Assembly (NCBI GenBank): GCA_963971285.1
Contig: OZ020263.1
Location: forward strand, 3,100,001 to 3,164,000
Source: Astropecten irregularis
Lineage: Eukaryota > Echinodermata > Asteroidea > Paxillosida > Astropectinidae
Length of the DNA: 64,000 nt
Reading direction: 5' to 3'
Shown here: positions 1 through 13,200 of the stretch, piece after piece
Layout of the letters: each line of letters opens with the position of its first letter
Numbering within the stretch: position 1 is the stretch's first letter
The notes under the pieces: model-generated
What the model was told of the DNA's origin: nothing
Database searches by the model: none
Seen by the model: the letters and a program-made list of their open reading frames with translations, nothing else
Made by a program: the position numbers and the translations under genes

Positions 1-247
1 CGTCCCGTAAAGTTAATTACTGCAAGTGTAAGTGTTTGAGCATGCTGTCTTAGTTTCGCATCAAAAGTTGCATATGATACACGTATTTGTAATTCTTCTA
101 TTGTATTTAATAATAGCACAAGGTCTTGAGGTCTAGGTTTTGGACCATCAGGTCTCAGTCTTGGTCTCGGACTTCCAGGTCGCGACTACAGCACTGCTTC
201 TGGGAGTTGATTATAAAGCTCTCTCGAGCTTCTGACTGAAAATCATC

Positions 248-397
248 CAGGGGTCGATTTCACCAAACTCTTCGTAACTTACTATCAATCGTAGGACTTG
301 CATTGAAGCCCTACGTGGGATAGGTCCCCTACGATTGGTTATCCTTCGCAACTCGAGTCACGATCGATCGCAGGGCTTTGTGAAATCGACCCCTGGT
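248..397. mobile_element. Foldback element (CCAGGGGTCGATTTCAC ends)
   Basis: CCAGGGGTCGATTTCACCAA at the left is mirrored by TGTGAAATCGACCCCTGG at the right, with further pairing inside (CGTAGGACTTGC against the CCCTACG stretches). Non-coding, about 150 bp. Bases 1-247 hold no recognised exon; 130-190 is a GGTCTCGG-type simple repeat. Confidence 0.6.
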
Positions 398-699
398 CGT
401 GTTATGTTCTTGTAAAGCGAATGCCATTTAATACCATGATAAGCATGATTCAACCACGGACAAATATCCAAGCTTTAGGGAGAGTGAAAGTCGGCTTTGG
501 AAGGGATGAGTTTTTTTGTAGGGTGATGAGTTAATAGTCGTTATGTTAATCAAAGCAGGTTCGTTTATTTAAGTGAAGTCAAATTGCATCACAGACCCAA
601 ATTAAGCGGAAAATACCCAGAAGATAAGCAAAGCGTGAGAAAAAACGTCTTTTCATAGCACAGGCCCACCAGGCTAGTGCAATATCAATCAATGTCCAT

Positions 700-939
700 G
701 GGCCAATTTCATAGAGCTGCTTAGCACAAAAAATTGCTAAGCATGACATACATCTGTCTTAGTAAAAACGGGATTAACAACCAAATTTCCAAATGTTGTG
801 TATCACTTGCAATTGTTCTTTGGCTGTTGTTCGCTGACCATAAATATCAAATGGAATTTTCAATGGTGGTTTGTTTTATTGGGCAAGCTATTTTTGGGCT
901 AAGCAATTTTTTGTGGTAAGCAGCTCCATGAAATTGGCC
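700..939. mobile_element. Foldback MITE, family A
   Basis: Terminal inverted repeat GGGCCAATTTCATAGAGCTG with TTAGCAC next to it. The whole element folds back on itself. Sister copies at 16579, 24718, 44590 and 54415 share the internal AAATTTGGTTGTTAA and AACAACAGCCAAAGAACAAT blocks, showing independent insertions of one family. Confidence 0.75.
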
Positions 940-1249
940 TGAAAAAGTCTGACTCGCCACATAAGCAAGAGGCAGGCTACTGCACAGCTTTGCAAAGGGC
1001 AATTCTTTACAAGCGATTTTTGGTGAAAAATTGAGCACCAAGCTTGAAAATCACATTCAAAGGGTTAGATAGTCAAAATCAACGGAAGTTTCTTTTTGTG
1101 CACCCTTTGCATCACACATACACATCAACATACAGCCCAGATCCAGGCGATTGGAACTGAAAGGGTTTTGTTTTAGTACAAAGCTCAGCAGAGAGCCTCC
1201 CTCCCCGGTGTGGGGAGAGTGTGTTAGTCCGGTTAGTGCCGCATTTTAC

Positions 1250-4200
1250 CTTGGCAATGTGACTAGGGTTTTGTGAGGAGGATTGCGAAGCAGGATGATG
1301 AGGTGGTGCTGCATATTGGCCTTGCCCGCGGCCCGGCGTTATAGTCGGCTGACTGCTGCTGCTGCTATACATGCCCTGGTTAGCATGGTGGCGGTATACC
1401 TGCTGCGGGTCCACCTGGGCGGGGTTGTACACGCCTTCACCAGGCACGCCGGCGGGCGAGTTGGGCGGGGTGTCCTGCGCCCCTCCGATGATGGGGGCAA
1501 CAATGGGCTCGGGGGCCACATAGTTTTGATGTTCCTGTTTAAGACAAACATGCAAACAAGCAAAATGAAATACTCAATACAAGTAATAAACACTTAAAAA
1601 TATTAAGTCAAACACTTTCGATCTCAGGCTGTATACCGTGATCATAATGGGTTGATGTGGCTGGCAGCCAAAGGACGCCCATGAATGCCAGCAACTCGGT
1701 CACGTGTAGCACCATCCTTCATAAATTAGCACCCCAGCTGCTAATAAGGATGATTAGCCTCCCAAATTATTATTATTATTATTATTATTAAACTGCTGCA
1801 AACTGCTCATAGGCCAAAATGATCTGAAATTCATAAAATGCTTGGAGTTAGGAAGGCCTGACACGTTTTGACACGTCCTAGCTTGATCTTAACCGAAGGA
1901 TTTGATGAAGATCCTGCTAGGATAGACACGTGTCAGGGCCTCCTAACTCCAAGCATTTTGAAAATTAAATACTGAACAAATTTACAATTTTGTGGCAAAC
2001 TGATATCTTCTCTTCTGAGAAGAAATGTGCCATTAAAAATCTGAACGTGCATAAGGATATATTTCTGAGATTTTTCTGAGGCTATTTATGGTGAAGGTAG
2101 CATGTCAGATAATTATCACTTTCGTATACATGTGTTGGAATTGAAAAAATTTGAGCAGACTTTCACAAAAGAGATGATAGATTTGATCTGATCCGCTTGC
2201 TTGAGCCACAACGCTGTACTTTTAAAAATAATAATTTCAACCCAGAAATTTCCGTTCTTTACCTTTGGCTTAATGAGAGGGGGGTCATTCCAGGCACCGA
2301 CGACCGCCTTTGGTTTTGAAGGATGCATGGTGACTGGCTGGTACCCGCCGGTTGGTAGCACACCAGATGATGGCGCATCAGGTGCAGTCTGCTGCCGCTG
2401 TGGATAACCGGCCAAGCCCGGCATCCGCTGCAGCTGTGGCTGCTGGGGTACGACTGGCGCTTGTGCTGTCTTCATGTACTCGGCTGGGTTGTACATGCTC
2501 GGCGACGGGTAAGCCTGACGTTGCGGCTGGGGCTGTGGCTCCGGCTGCAGTTGCTGCTGGTGCGTTGGCTCGTGATGGTAATACTGCTGCATGCTGCCCT
2601 CCTTGTAGTGTGGGTACTGGCGGGGGCCCGACAGGTTGGCGTGGTGGTCGCCGCTCGGGTTGCGCTGCCGGCCGGAGGCGTCACCCGCCGCGGGCTGCTG
2701 CACTTGTTGGCCGTAGCCGTAGTTCGAGGACTGGGCCGTCGCACTGACTTGGGATGTGTAGTACTGGCTGCTGGATACGGTGGTCGTCTTGAATGAGTCT
2801 CCGACATTCTGCACGTAAAAAGAAAGAGAGGTGATGATGATGAAGCAAATGAAAGGATGCATGTAGTTCACTTTTACCAAGAGGTAACACCTCATGGAGG
2901 CAACAGGGTTTACGCCTCAGTGCCCATGATCACTAACTTGCTGCCCCTGGCCATTGCCTTGGATCCCCTTCATATATTCCAGCAGACTTTTCAGTCCCTC
3001 TTCTAAAAAAAGGCTTTTTCCAGGGAGAACTGTCTTCTCCTTTTATCAGTAAGATTCTTGTCTTTACGTGTCAACTGCTGGATCTTTGTACCTTGTAACT
3101 TGTAGTATTTACTTCCGAAAGGTCCTCCAGGGACAATACTGGAAGGTGAGAAGCCTCAAGTTTGTGACTGAAAGACGAAATGAACGGCGGTTAGGCAAAG
3201 ACTCACCCTGCTGAATGGTGACCTCCCAGGCTGTTGCTGTTGTCCGGCCGCTTGCTGCTGTCTTGTAGGCGCAACACCCGCCGTACTACGCTGCGATCCG
3301 GCCACGGCCGCCATGCCCTGCGCCCTGAACAGCCGGTCTCGCAGCTCTTGAATCTGGGGCTGGGCCGACTCCCCTAGGTAGCCCGTGGCCGAGGACAGGT
3401 TGCCCTGGGCGGCCAGGAGCTGGGCATAGCTGGTCAGCTTCTCGGCAAGGATGGGGGAAGTGATCTCAGTGCCGTTACCCGTCTTGAGTTGGAGGGCCTT
3501 CCTGAGAATCATCACCTTCTCCACAAGGTCCTGAAAATCAAAGTTTTCACCAAAAAAAGCCTTGTTTTATTCTCACGTCAATATTTTCAAGAAAACCAAT
3601 TTTTTATTAATAATTTCATTGATTCTATTTATATTATCTTTAAGATGATATCAATTCTATTTACATTATTTTTTTTAAATGCTTGATTTACGTAATTTTA
3701 AAAGATACAGACATCAGCTCTTACCTGTAATTGCAATGGAGTGTTGGCATTGTGAGTCATCTTGGCCCAGCAGGCTACCAGTTTGTCCAGGTTACCCGAG
3801 CAGATGTAGCATAGGCAAGCCTCGGCCAGCAGGTCCCTGGTCTGGTCTGACTCCAGTCGCCCGGCAAGAGTGTCTGAGGGGGGGGGGAGTGAGACAGAGA
3901 GAGAGAGAGACAGTGGTTCAATTCATTTCCGGTGTCTAGCGTCCAACTCTGACAATTACACTAATAATAATTCTGAATTTATTCAGCGCACACATTTGTC
4001 CCAGACACTTGTGGCGCACATATTATTATCCCTGGTCATCGGGCCATAATTTACATTCCTGAAACCATCTGAACTCCCTTGGGAGTATACAGCCACGGCT
4101 ACTTTAAAGCGCACAGAGGCTAATCAAACCACAAAGCCATCTCTAGCCTCTGTATGTTAACAACTGAATGGTTAAAATCCTAGCAATTAGCAAGAATTTT

Positions 4201-7200
4201 GGAAATCTCGTGCTCTGATTATGTCAAGCAATTTTGTTTTTTTCCACTGATGGAGATTTGAGCTTACCGCATAGTGTTGAGAATTCCTTTACGGAAGCAT
4301 ACGTCAGAAGCGCAGTCATCGTCTCCTTCCAGTTATCAAGCTCGCAGCATTCGACGATGTCTGACAGGTCCTTGGTCACGACTGACGATATCAACTGCAT
4401 CAAAATCAAATCAATTATAATCATCATAAATTTACTCTGGGAAATCACTTAAATCATTTCATTTCCATCTTAGTACCGAACTTTGGTCCGACCAATTTCA
4501 GTTTCTCCCAATCTCAGATCCTCCTTTATTTAGGTTCATTCTCATTTCGAGTTCCTCCCAATTCTAGTTCCTCAAAATTTTCAGATCCCCCAAATCTCAG
4601 TTCTTTCCCAATCTTAGTACTTCCTACTCCAAGTTTCTCCCAATTTCAGTTCTGCCTCATTCCAGTTCTTCTCACACGTCAGGTTCTTCCGAATTCAAGT
4701 TCCTCCCAATCTTAGTTTTTCCTACTCCAAGTTTCTCCCAATTTCAGTTCTGCCTCATTCCAGTTCTTCCCACACGTCAAGTTCTTCCGAATCCAAGTTC
4801 CTCCCAATCTAAGTTCCTCTCTCAATCTTCACTCCCTCTCCTTCCCGGTTAATTAATCTGAATTTCAGGTTCTTCCAAATGTCACTTCGAAGTTCTCTCA
4901 CCCTTGAAATGTTGCACTTGGTCTTCTTGAAGTATCTGCGTTGTGTTGTGGCAAGAAGTTCCGGCCCGCCGGCAATAGCTAAAAGGATGGCATCGGCCAT
5001 GCGGTCATCATGGAGACACATCTCCACGGCAGCCTGGAAGTTTCCAGTCAGCACTGCCTGGCTGATCAGGCCATCAGTGTCTACGGGTCAAAACGAAATT
5101 GAAATCTCAAATATAGCACGTTCACACTTAATTTGCACAGAATTAGCATATAGCAATCCTAAAACAGGGGTCAATTTCATAGAGCTGCTTAAGCACCAAA
5201 ATTTGCATGAAAAGTTTTCCTTGATCAAACAGGATTACCAACCAAATTTTCATTCGATGTTTACTGCTTTTGACTTGTATTCGGCCATTGTTTGCTGAGC
5301 ATAACATTCAAAAGGAATTTTGGCTGACATACTGATTTCATTAACTAAGTTTTTTGGTGCTTAAGCAAATTTTGGTGCTTAAGCAGCTCTATGAAATTGG
5401 CCCCTGGGTGTCTGAGGTAATTCTGGGTCTTGAGCATTTCTATGAAGCTAACCTTCCTTTTTGGAGATGGTGAACGGCGATGCTGATCGCACCTCCTCCT
5501 CCGTTTGGTTCTCAACTTCGATGGGACCGCCGGCCGAAATGGCGTCAAAGGCTGCTGCCCCGTCAGAGTCCCCGAGAGTATCGCTTGGTGTCTGGAACAG
5601 GAAGATATAAATGTCATGTTTCAAAAGATCAAGTTAAGAAGATAGCATGCCAGCTATAACCTGGGGCCTTTCTCAAAGCTCGGCTCCGGCTCCAACTCCA
5701 TTTTGTGAATCCATTCTAAAATTATGGGTATCAAAATAGAGACTTTTGGCTTTTGTTAGGAAGTAGATTCTCTGGTTTGAAAAGGAAAACCACAACCTAT
5801 ATTTTCAGCATATGGATTACGGAGACGAAGCCGGAGCCACAGCCGAGCTTTGAGAAAGGCCCCTGGTGTAATCACACAATGGATGCATATCTTACTATCA
5901 CGATGATAACAATACGAGGAAATCTAAGCATTTGAATGAAAATCTTAAAATGACAAGAAAAAGCATTAGAAAGCTATTTTTTTTTTTTTTAAACTGACCT
6001 TTGACCCGACAGCTGGAGACCCTGCATCACTGCCCCCTTTGACCTCCGACCCAGGTAATCCCGCATCCAGATGCTGCATCCTCTCCGCAAGCTCCTCAGC
6101 GTCGACGGCCCCGGGCATGCCATTGGTCAGACCTGCGGGGGCTGCGGTTGCTGCAGCGACCTTGCGTGCCACTTCGTCCGTGTCGAAGCCGAGAAGCGAC
6201 ACAAAATGCGGCCTGGGCTCTTTCTCAAAATTCACCTAAAAAACAAGTTTTTCATTAAAAAGGTGTTTTTTACTCAATGGGAGACTTTTGAGAACCGGTC
6301 TTCAAGTCAACAGCGTACGCAATTGTGAGCATGCGCGCGTTGTTTTGTGCCTGTGCTGTTATGCGTGTGCGTGCGCTGTTGACTTGAAGACCGGTCCTCA
6401 AAAGTCTCCCATTCTTTCCTAATTTTATTGTTATGTTATATGGAAGCTTTCGTTGATATTGTGGAAGCATGCAGTTAAGGCATATTAAAAATGTTGTACA
6501 CAAAGTCCCATAGGCTTGCTATCTATGAAAGGGTCTATGGCTTGTATTTCTCCATAAGTGGCTACCGCTTCTTCAGATAGACTGATGTGGAAGCTTAAGC
6601 TATAGCCAGAATGATCGGACACTGGCTCCCTTACTACCCACCTTGAGAAACTTCCAGATCTGAGATTCCATCTTGTCTTGGGACTGGCCGATCTTGGTGC
6701 TGCAGAAGTCCAGGAAACTGCCCTTGGACAGGGCCGCTTCCAGAGCGTTGGAGCGTTTGACCAACTCAGTCTCCGTGATGACCTGGCTGATGTAGACCTG
6801 ATTGGAAGGCTGCTGCTTGGTGGTCTGGAAAGAGATGAGTTTCCCTCCGAACTGGTGGGTTGGAGGGGAGAATCGGAAGGACAGAACAAGAAGGCATTTT
6901 AAGGAATTTGTTTCGAGTCCCCTGGTATTTTTATGGTATTATAACAAAACGTAACGGAAACCATACAATAAAATTCTAAATTCTTCATCTCAACTCAGCA
7001 TAACTCAATACACGGGTTTACACTTCGGCGGCCATCTTAGATTTTGATCGCAACTTCAAAACGAGGCACTTCCACGCATGCGCACTTTTCGAAGTGTAAA
7101 CCCATATATTCCTAGAGATCTGGGGATGAGATTAACCACCATGTTCTCTTCTGTTGTGATCTGTTCTAGAAACCTAGAAATCTATGAGAGCAGCAGAAAT

Positions 7201-10200
7201 TTGAGTGGCAACCAGAAGTCAGAGTGACAAAGACCTTCGGTTTGGCATGTGGGTCCTCCCTTCTGGACCAACGGCGTAACTCACCCCAAAGGTGGCCCCC
7301 ACGGGTCGACGGAGCCACTTGGGCGGTTTCTTGAGGACCATCGGTTCGGTGGTGGCCGGGGTCTGCTGGCTAACCTGCTGGTTGAAGCCCCCTGTCCCAG
7401 GGAAGGAGGAAGCGATCTACCAGATGGAAAGACAAAAAGAGACAGGTGAGAGCTGTATCACTTGGGAACCACCTTCAAAGGCCGAGGAAACTTTACGTGC
7501 AGACTGACCTTTGTAAGGAGCTAGATGAGCATGTCCAGGACTGCCTTCTGGGCACCTTATTGGTTCTTTGCTGTAATTTCTACATCTTGTATGTAGATCG
7601 GTTTGCGGAAACACCATGTAATAATCGTTTGTACTTTCGCACTTCTATATCGTTCGCACTTCTATATCGTTCGCACTTCTCGCAATTAGGTCTCAACGTT
7701 TCGACTAGTCTGCTCTAGTCCTCATCAGGAGACCTAATTTGTACATCTTGTTTGCTGTTTTGGACACCCTTATTTTTATTTTGGACACTGCTGCTATATG
7801 ATCCTATCCATTCCCCCCTCCACCCTACAACCCTGACTGATTGAAGAGAAATGTCAATCAGTACTTCAGTTCTACTGAGTTGGCCATTCTTCTCCTTTGT
7901 TTTGTTCTTGTAGCATCTTACAGTGGCTTTTAGCCTTGTTTGGAGTGAATCTTCATCAAAAAAAGAGAAGAAGAGAAAACAGGATACCTTATCGGCTTGT
8001 CTCTGTTGCAGCTGCTCGTCGCCCTTGTGTCCGCCCATCAGCGAGTAGAATGTCACGCGGCCATCGAAGGAGGAGCTGGCGATGACGGCCGGGTTGCGGG
8101 GACACCACTGGATGTCGAAGCTCCACTGTGAGGACGTGGGCAGCTCGTAGACCACCTCGCCGCCCTGGACGGCGCTGTTGGGATTCCAGCAGAGGATGCG
8201 GTTGTCCTTGGCACAGCTGAGGAGGAGGTCTGGGTCCTGGGGGCACCAGGCGATCGACAGCACTCCCCTAAGAGAGAGAGGATCATCAACAGAGGATCAT
8301 CAACAATTTGGGAATACACAGTGGAAAGAAGAAGGGCCACCCGACAGATGTCTTCCAAGCAGATAGGACTCGACAAAACTTGTCACAAATCAGTCCTTTT
8401 TCAAAAATGCAACTCCTGAAGTTCTGATGAATTAATAATTTGAGCCGTTTGGTCAGGAAGTTTCCCGAATAAAGCCCTCAACCAAACCTTCGCCACTTTC
8501 TTTCAGACTCTTTAAGATTGGCCTGAAATCCCTTCAGCTCTACGGTCCTGTGTCTAAATTGTATCTCTGAGTATGTCTTACCTTTCGTGGTTTTCCAGAA
8601 CTTTGAGGGGTGACGTTGCAAACCTCAGGTCCCATATCTGGACGACTGGTGAGTGGTCATCTTCCGAGGCTAGCGCCATCTGCGTCGCGACCTCCGGATG
8701 CCAGGCCACTGCCTTGCACTGGATCTAAAGCCACACGATTCAAAGAAATAGATAAATAAAGCGAAGAACATTTGGAACTCTAACACAAGACCCCTGGAAT
8801 AATAAACCAGCACCAGAGATTTTCCAGCCCGTTTCAGAGGTGCTCTTTCCCAAATAGCCCTCCTTCAAAGTAATATGTTGGAAGGATGCCACTCGTAAAG
8901 ATGGATGGCTCTTAGGGCAGAGCGCTGGCATATCACTCTAGAGGTCTCGGTCTCGAGTCATGGTCATAACAATTGAAAAATTAACCAATACAAGTAATAA
9001 ACTGCTGCAAACTGCTCATCAGCCAAAATGACCTAAAATTTATAAAATGCTTAGAGTTGGGAGGGCCTGACACGTTTCGATCCCAGCAGGATCTTTATCG
9101 AAGGCTGTAATGACAAGACAACATAATGAACATATAGGTCAAGCTACATAGTAACTTATGGGTAGGCAAACAGGGGGATGAAGGTGGGTAGGATTAGAGG
9201 TGGACAATGGAGAGGGGAAGAATGGGGTAGGTGAGCTGGGATTAACAATCCCATTGTTGTCTTGTCATTTAGCCTTTGATAAAGATCCTGCTAGGATCAG
9301 AATGAGTCAGGCCCTCCCAACTCTTAAGCATTTTTAAAAATTAACCAGTTATTTTTTTTCCTTTGTGCAGAAGTAAACAACTATTGCAGTATTTCCAGAC
9401 AGTTCCAGGCGACATCTTACCCGTGCGCTGTGGTCGGTGACTTTGATGATCGGCTCATTCTTCCGCAGGTCCCACACGACACAGCGTCCTCCGGGATTTG
9501 TAGATGCCAGGATGTGTTGGACCTGTCGGTTCCACGAAACGCAGCTGATCTCGTCTGTCGGCTACAAAAAAAACCCAAAACACGAATACAAATGAGGATG
9601 CATGTCTTTATCTTCCCTTAATTCTAAACTTCTAACAAAACCAAAGTATAATCATCAAAATAACCACAAGGGAAACTGAACTGAAATTAAAGTCATTGAA
9701 AAGTGAACAAAGAAAAATTGACTGGGTCGGGATTCGAAACCGGCGACCTCCTGAACACCGAACAAGCGGTCTACCAACTGAGCTATCCAGCACTAAGTTG
9801 ATGGTGTCCCAAATAACAAATATATGTTGTTCGTTTGGCTAGCAGAAGCCTTTCAGAGTGGGTGACAGATGATTCTTTGTTTCCAATTCAATTTCTCTGA
9901 GCCTTGGCTCTTGTAAGGACAAACCAATCTCAGATTCCGATGTACCAATGTATTTTTTCCCCTAGTAGCCTTGTTCCTTTACTAAGCCAAATTTTGGACG
10001 TGCAGCACTTACCACTGACTTGGCGCCGGGTGTCATGGGGGACGCTAGGTTGTTCAGATCCCAGATGTAAATTTCCGATTCGCTGGCTCCGGAGGCAAGG
10101 AGGTTAGACTGAAAGGGGTTGAAGTCCAGTGCTTTCACGGCGCCGGAATGCTGTAGAATAAAGGCAGGAAGAAAAACATCACACTTTCAATTCAATTAAG

Positions 10201-13200
10201 TTCAATAGACTATGCTGTGGCCTAGTGGTCTGGCAGCCCCCACAGGTCTGAGCAATGGCATGCCCGGGGCTGTCAACGCCAAGGAGCTGGCCGAGAGGAT
10301 GCAGCATCTGGATGCGGGATTGCCTAGGTCGAAAATCAAGATCTTGTGGTCAAACTACAGATTGTGGGTTCGAATCCAGCCATGGGCTAGTGGTGCTTGC
10401 GTCCTTGGGCAAGACGCTTTGTCACATATTGCTCCTCTTCACCCAGGTGTAAATGGATACCTGTGAGGGTAGAGACGGCTGGTGCACTTGATCAGCCCTG
10501 CGCGTTTTTCAGGCAGCTGCGGGCTGTATACTCCCCAGGGAGCTGAGATTGTTTCAGGAATGTAAATGGGCCCGATGACCACGGATAATAATAGTGTAAA
10601 GCATTGTGATACCCTTCTTGTGTGTAAGAACGCTATATTAATGCCTAAATTATAATTATTACTATGTGAAGTCCAGCAGTGAAACCCTTCCCCACTCACC
10701 TTGTCAAGTTGTGCGATGGAAGCATCGGCATTGTCCAGCAGCTTCTCGGCGTCGTAGATGTGGATCACGCCGTTGTCTGTTCCGCCGACGATCACGCCGT
10801 TCTTCCGTGTGCCGGTGCCCATGCCAAACTTCCCCCAAACGACTTTGTGAAATCTACATACAGAGACAATCATGTTCAGTTCTTAGTATCGAAACCATCT
10901 GAAAATTCATCACATACCTAGTTTACTGTGGTTCAGCCGACTCCACAATTCTCGGTGTAAGCTTAATGAATTCATGGAAACCGATGTTTTCCGACGGAAA
11001 ACTAGACGATCATGATCGGTTCGGCGGCCATCTTGTGTGGCTCTGCTCCACACATTTTTGCCGTCCGTGTGTGTGGCGCAGTCACACAAATAAAAAAAAG
11101 AAAGAGGGCCACCGTTCCGACGTGATCGTCTGGTTTTCCGTTGGAAAACATCGATTTTCATCACACGGAATAATTGTGAGTATAAATGAATAGGCTGCAT
11201 TTCATCCCTGACAATCGAGAAGAGATGGAGCGATTTTCAAGCTGATTTGCGATGTATTTGTTGTCCAGGTCTCGAAATAGTACTAGCCCGGTGGACAATG
11301 TCTAGCGAAAACCGCTCCGGACTAGCTAGACTTGCTTTCTTGGTTGCCCGGTGGGCTAGTAAAAAATTAACAACCTGCTTTTTGGTTTTTGATAAATGTA
11401 CGAAGTTAAAAGTAAACTGAGTGTGTACAAAATGTGTCGCAATTTATTTTATTTATGATATGTTCGAGCATACGTACGTCCCGAATAGCGAAGCGCTTTT
11501 TTCCGTTCAAGCTCTAAACACCGTACGCATAGCGTAACACTTGCACAGAGCGCACGGGTAACAGCTCACACAACGCCCGCCACATGATCGATTGAACGAT
11601 GCTGCACAGCGAACACGCTGCGTGTGCCGTGTGCTCAATGTAGGCTTGTTGCTCGGAATTATTGGACTTGTCTCAGTCATTTTACCATTCTGAATACGTT
11701 ACGATGATTCTTGTGATTGGTTTAATAGTTCAACATACATGTACATGTAGTGGAAATAAGCAAGCACTCTATTATATATCGCGTCGACTCAATTTTGTGC
11801 TTACGGTCCGCTATGACCACGTGACAGCTTTTTGCAGAAGTCGCGTCGCGGTTCCTGCAAAATAGACTGATGCATGTCTACTAATCTGGTATTCGACTAC
11901 TAGTTTACTTTTGTCATGTATAACGCACTGGTCGTGAAGCCGTAACCAGCCTTCCGTTGCACACATGCATTGCATTTTGAGAGATCAGCGGTGGATGCGG
12001 AAATCAAAGCGAGTGTTTCTGAATGGCCGGCCGCAGAGGAATACTTTTCGTCTTTTCGACATTTATTGTTGTCACAAGTTAGCTAGGAAAGGAAATCTTC
12101 CATGATCCACAGTGGATGCTCATTTACTTGCGCCAAAAACCTGCTACGGGCAGAGTCATTATGATGGTGAATTAAGCCACAACAGACAGGAGAACCCAAA
12201 AAAGTTCTGAACAAGTTATCACTGGGTTATCGTAAGCATTTTGTTTACCTTCCATTTTCTCAGTAACTTTTGAACACGTCGGACCGATCGAACATGAGAA
12301 TTAAGTTTTTCCGATGTGTGTCTAAGTATTCATTACTCGGTATTACTCTCTAAAGGCTAATATTCTACACTTGGACATACATGTATTATTGTTTTTAATA
12401 TATTTTTTACCAATTTCTAAAATCATTTATCATTAAAAAGAAATACTTTTGTTTATTATTTTTTTTAACAAGGATCAGTGTTAACAGAAGCAAAACGTAC
12501 ATGTTATATTAACACGTAAGGTATTAATACTATAACTGCATGCCCCACTCCATGCACACATACACCTACCACCACCAACAACCTAGGGAAAACAGTAAAC
12601 ACTGTACACATTTTTCTTTCATATTGTTAAAATGGCCTTCCTGTAGTGATCATAACTTCCACTCTTATGGAAGTGTCTGAAACAGAGTCCCCTGTTTAAA
12701 ATCTTTTAAAATTTAAAATATGTACGGGCTAGTAAAATTCTTAACGGGCTAGTAAAATCTGAAGTTGGCTAGCCCGGTGGGCTAGCCAGGAAAAAAAGTT
12801 AGCGCAAGGCCTGTTGTCATTTAGGGAAATTTTCGGCGCATTTACTGTGAACTTGGGTGAAATACTATTTTTTCCGTGTACAACACATTTAGGGCTATGG
12901 GATTCTCTGGGGCGCTAGGCCGACTGTCAACCCCAAAATTAAAAAAGGGAGTTCAGCGCCCCAGTTACTGGGTCTAACGCTTCTTAATATCTTTTGCTCG
13001 GATGGTACCTGTGCTCAGTGTTCAGTGTGGACTTCAGCTGCATATCGACCGACGGGTCTGCGAGATCCAGGGCATAGATCTCCAGTGCCGCGCTGGTGCT
13101 GAAGGTAGCATCCAGCTGCTGGGCTGCCGTGCCCGCTGCCACATAGATGGGGTACTGCTCGGCTGGACTCCAGGCTATGTTAGCCGTCCTGCTTATCTCC

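Noticed and set aside
1-190. Open frame on the minus strand from about 190 to the left edge (reads LLLNTIEELQIRVSYATFDA and onward)
   Set aside because: Protein-like, but it does not resemble the missing SEC31A C-terminus, has no convincing acceptor in phase with exon 16, and runs off the window. Left unannotated.
2352-2796. Plus-strand open frames rich in Ala, Arg and Val
   Set aside because: Antisense shadow of the GC-rich Pro/Gln-rich exon 15 of SEC31A.
10212-10466. Plus-strand coding region containing [20 protein letters not shown]
   Set aside because: A copy of SEC31A exon 9 inside a SINE, in the opposite orientation to the gene and without usable splice sites; a fragment, not an exon.
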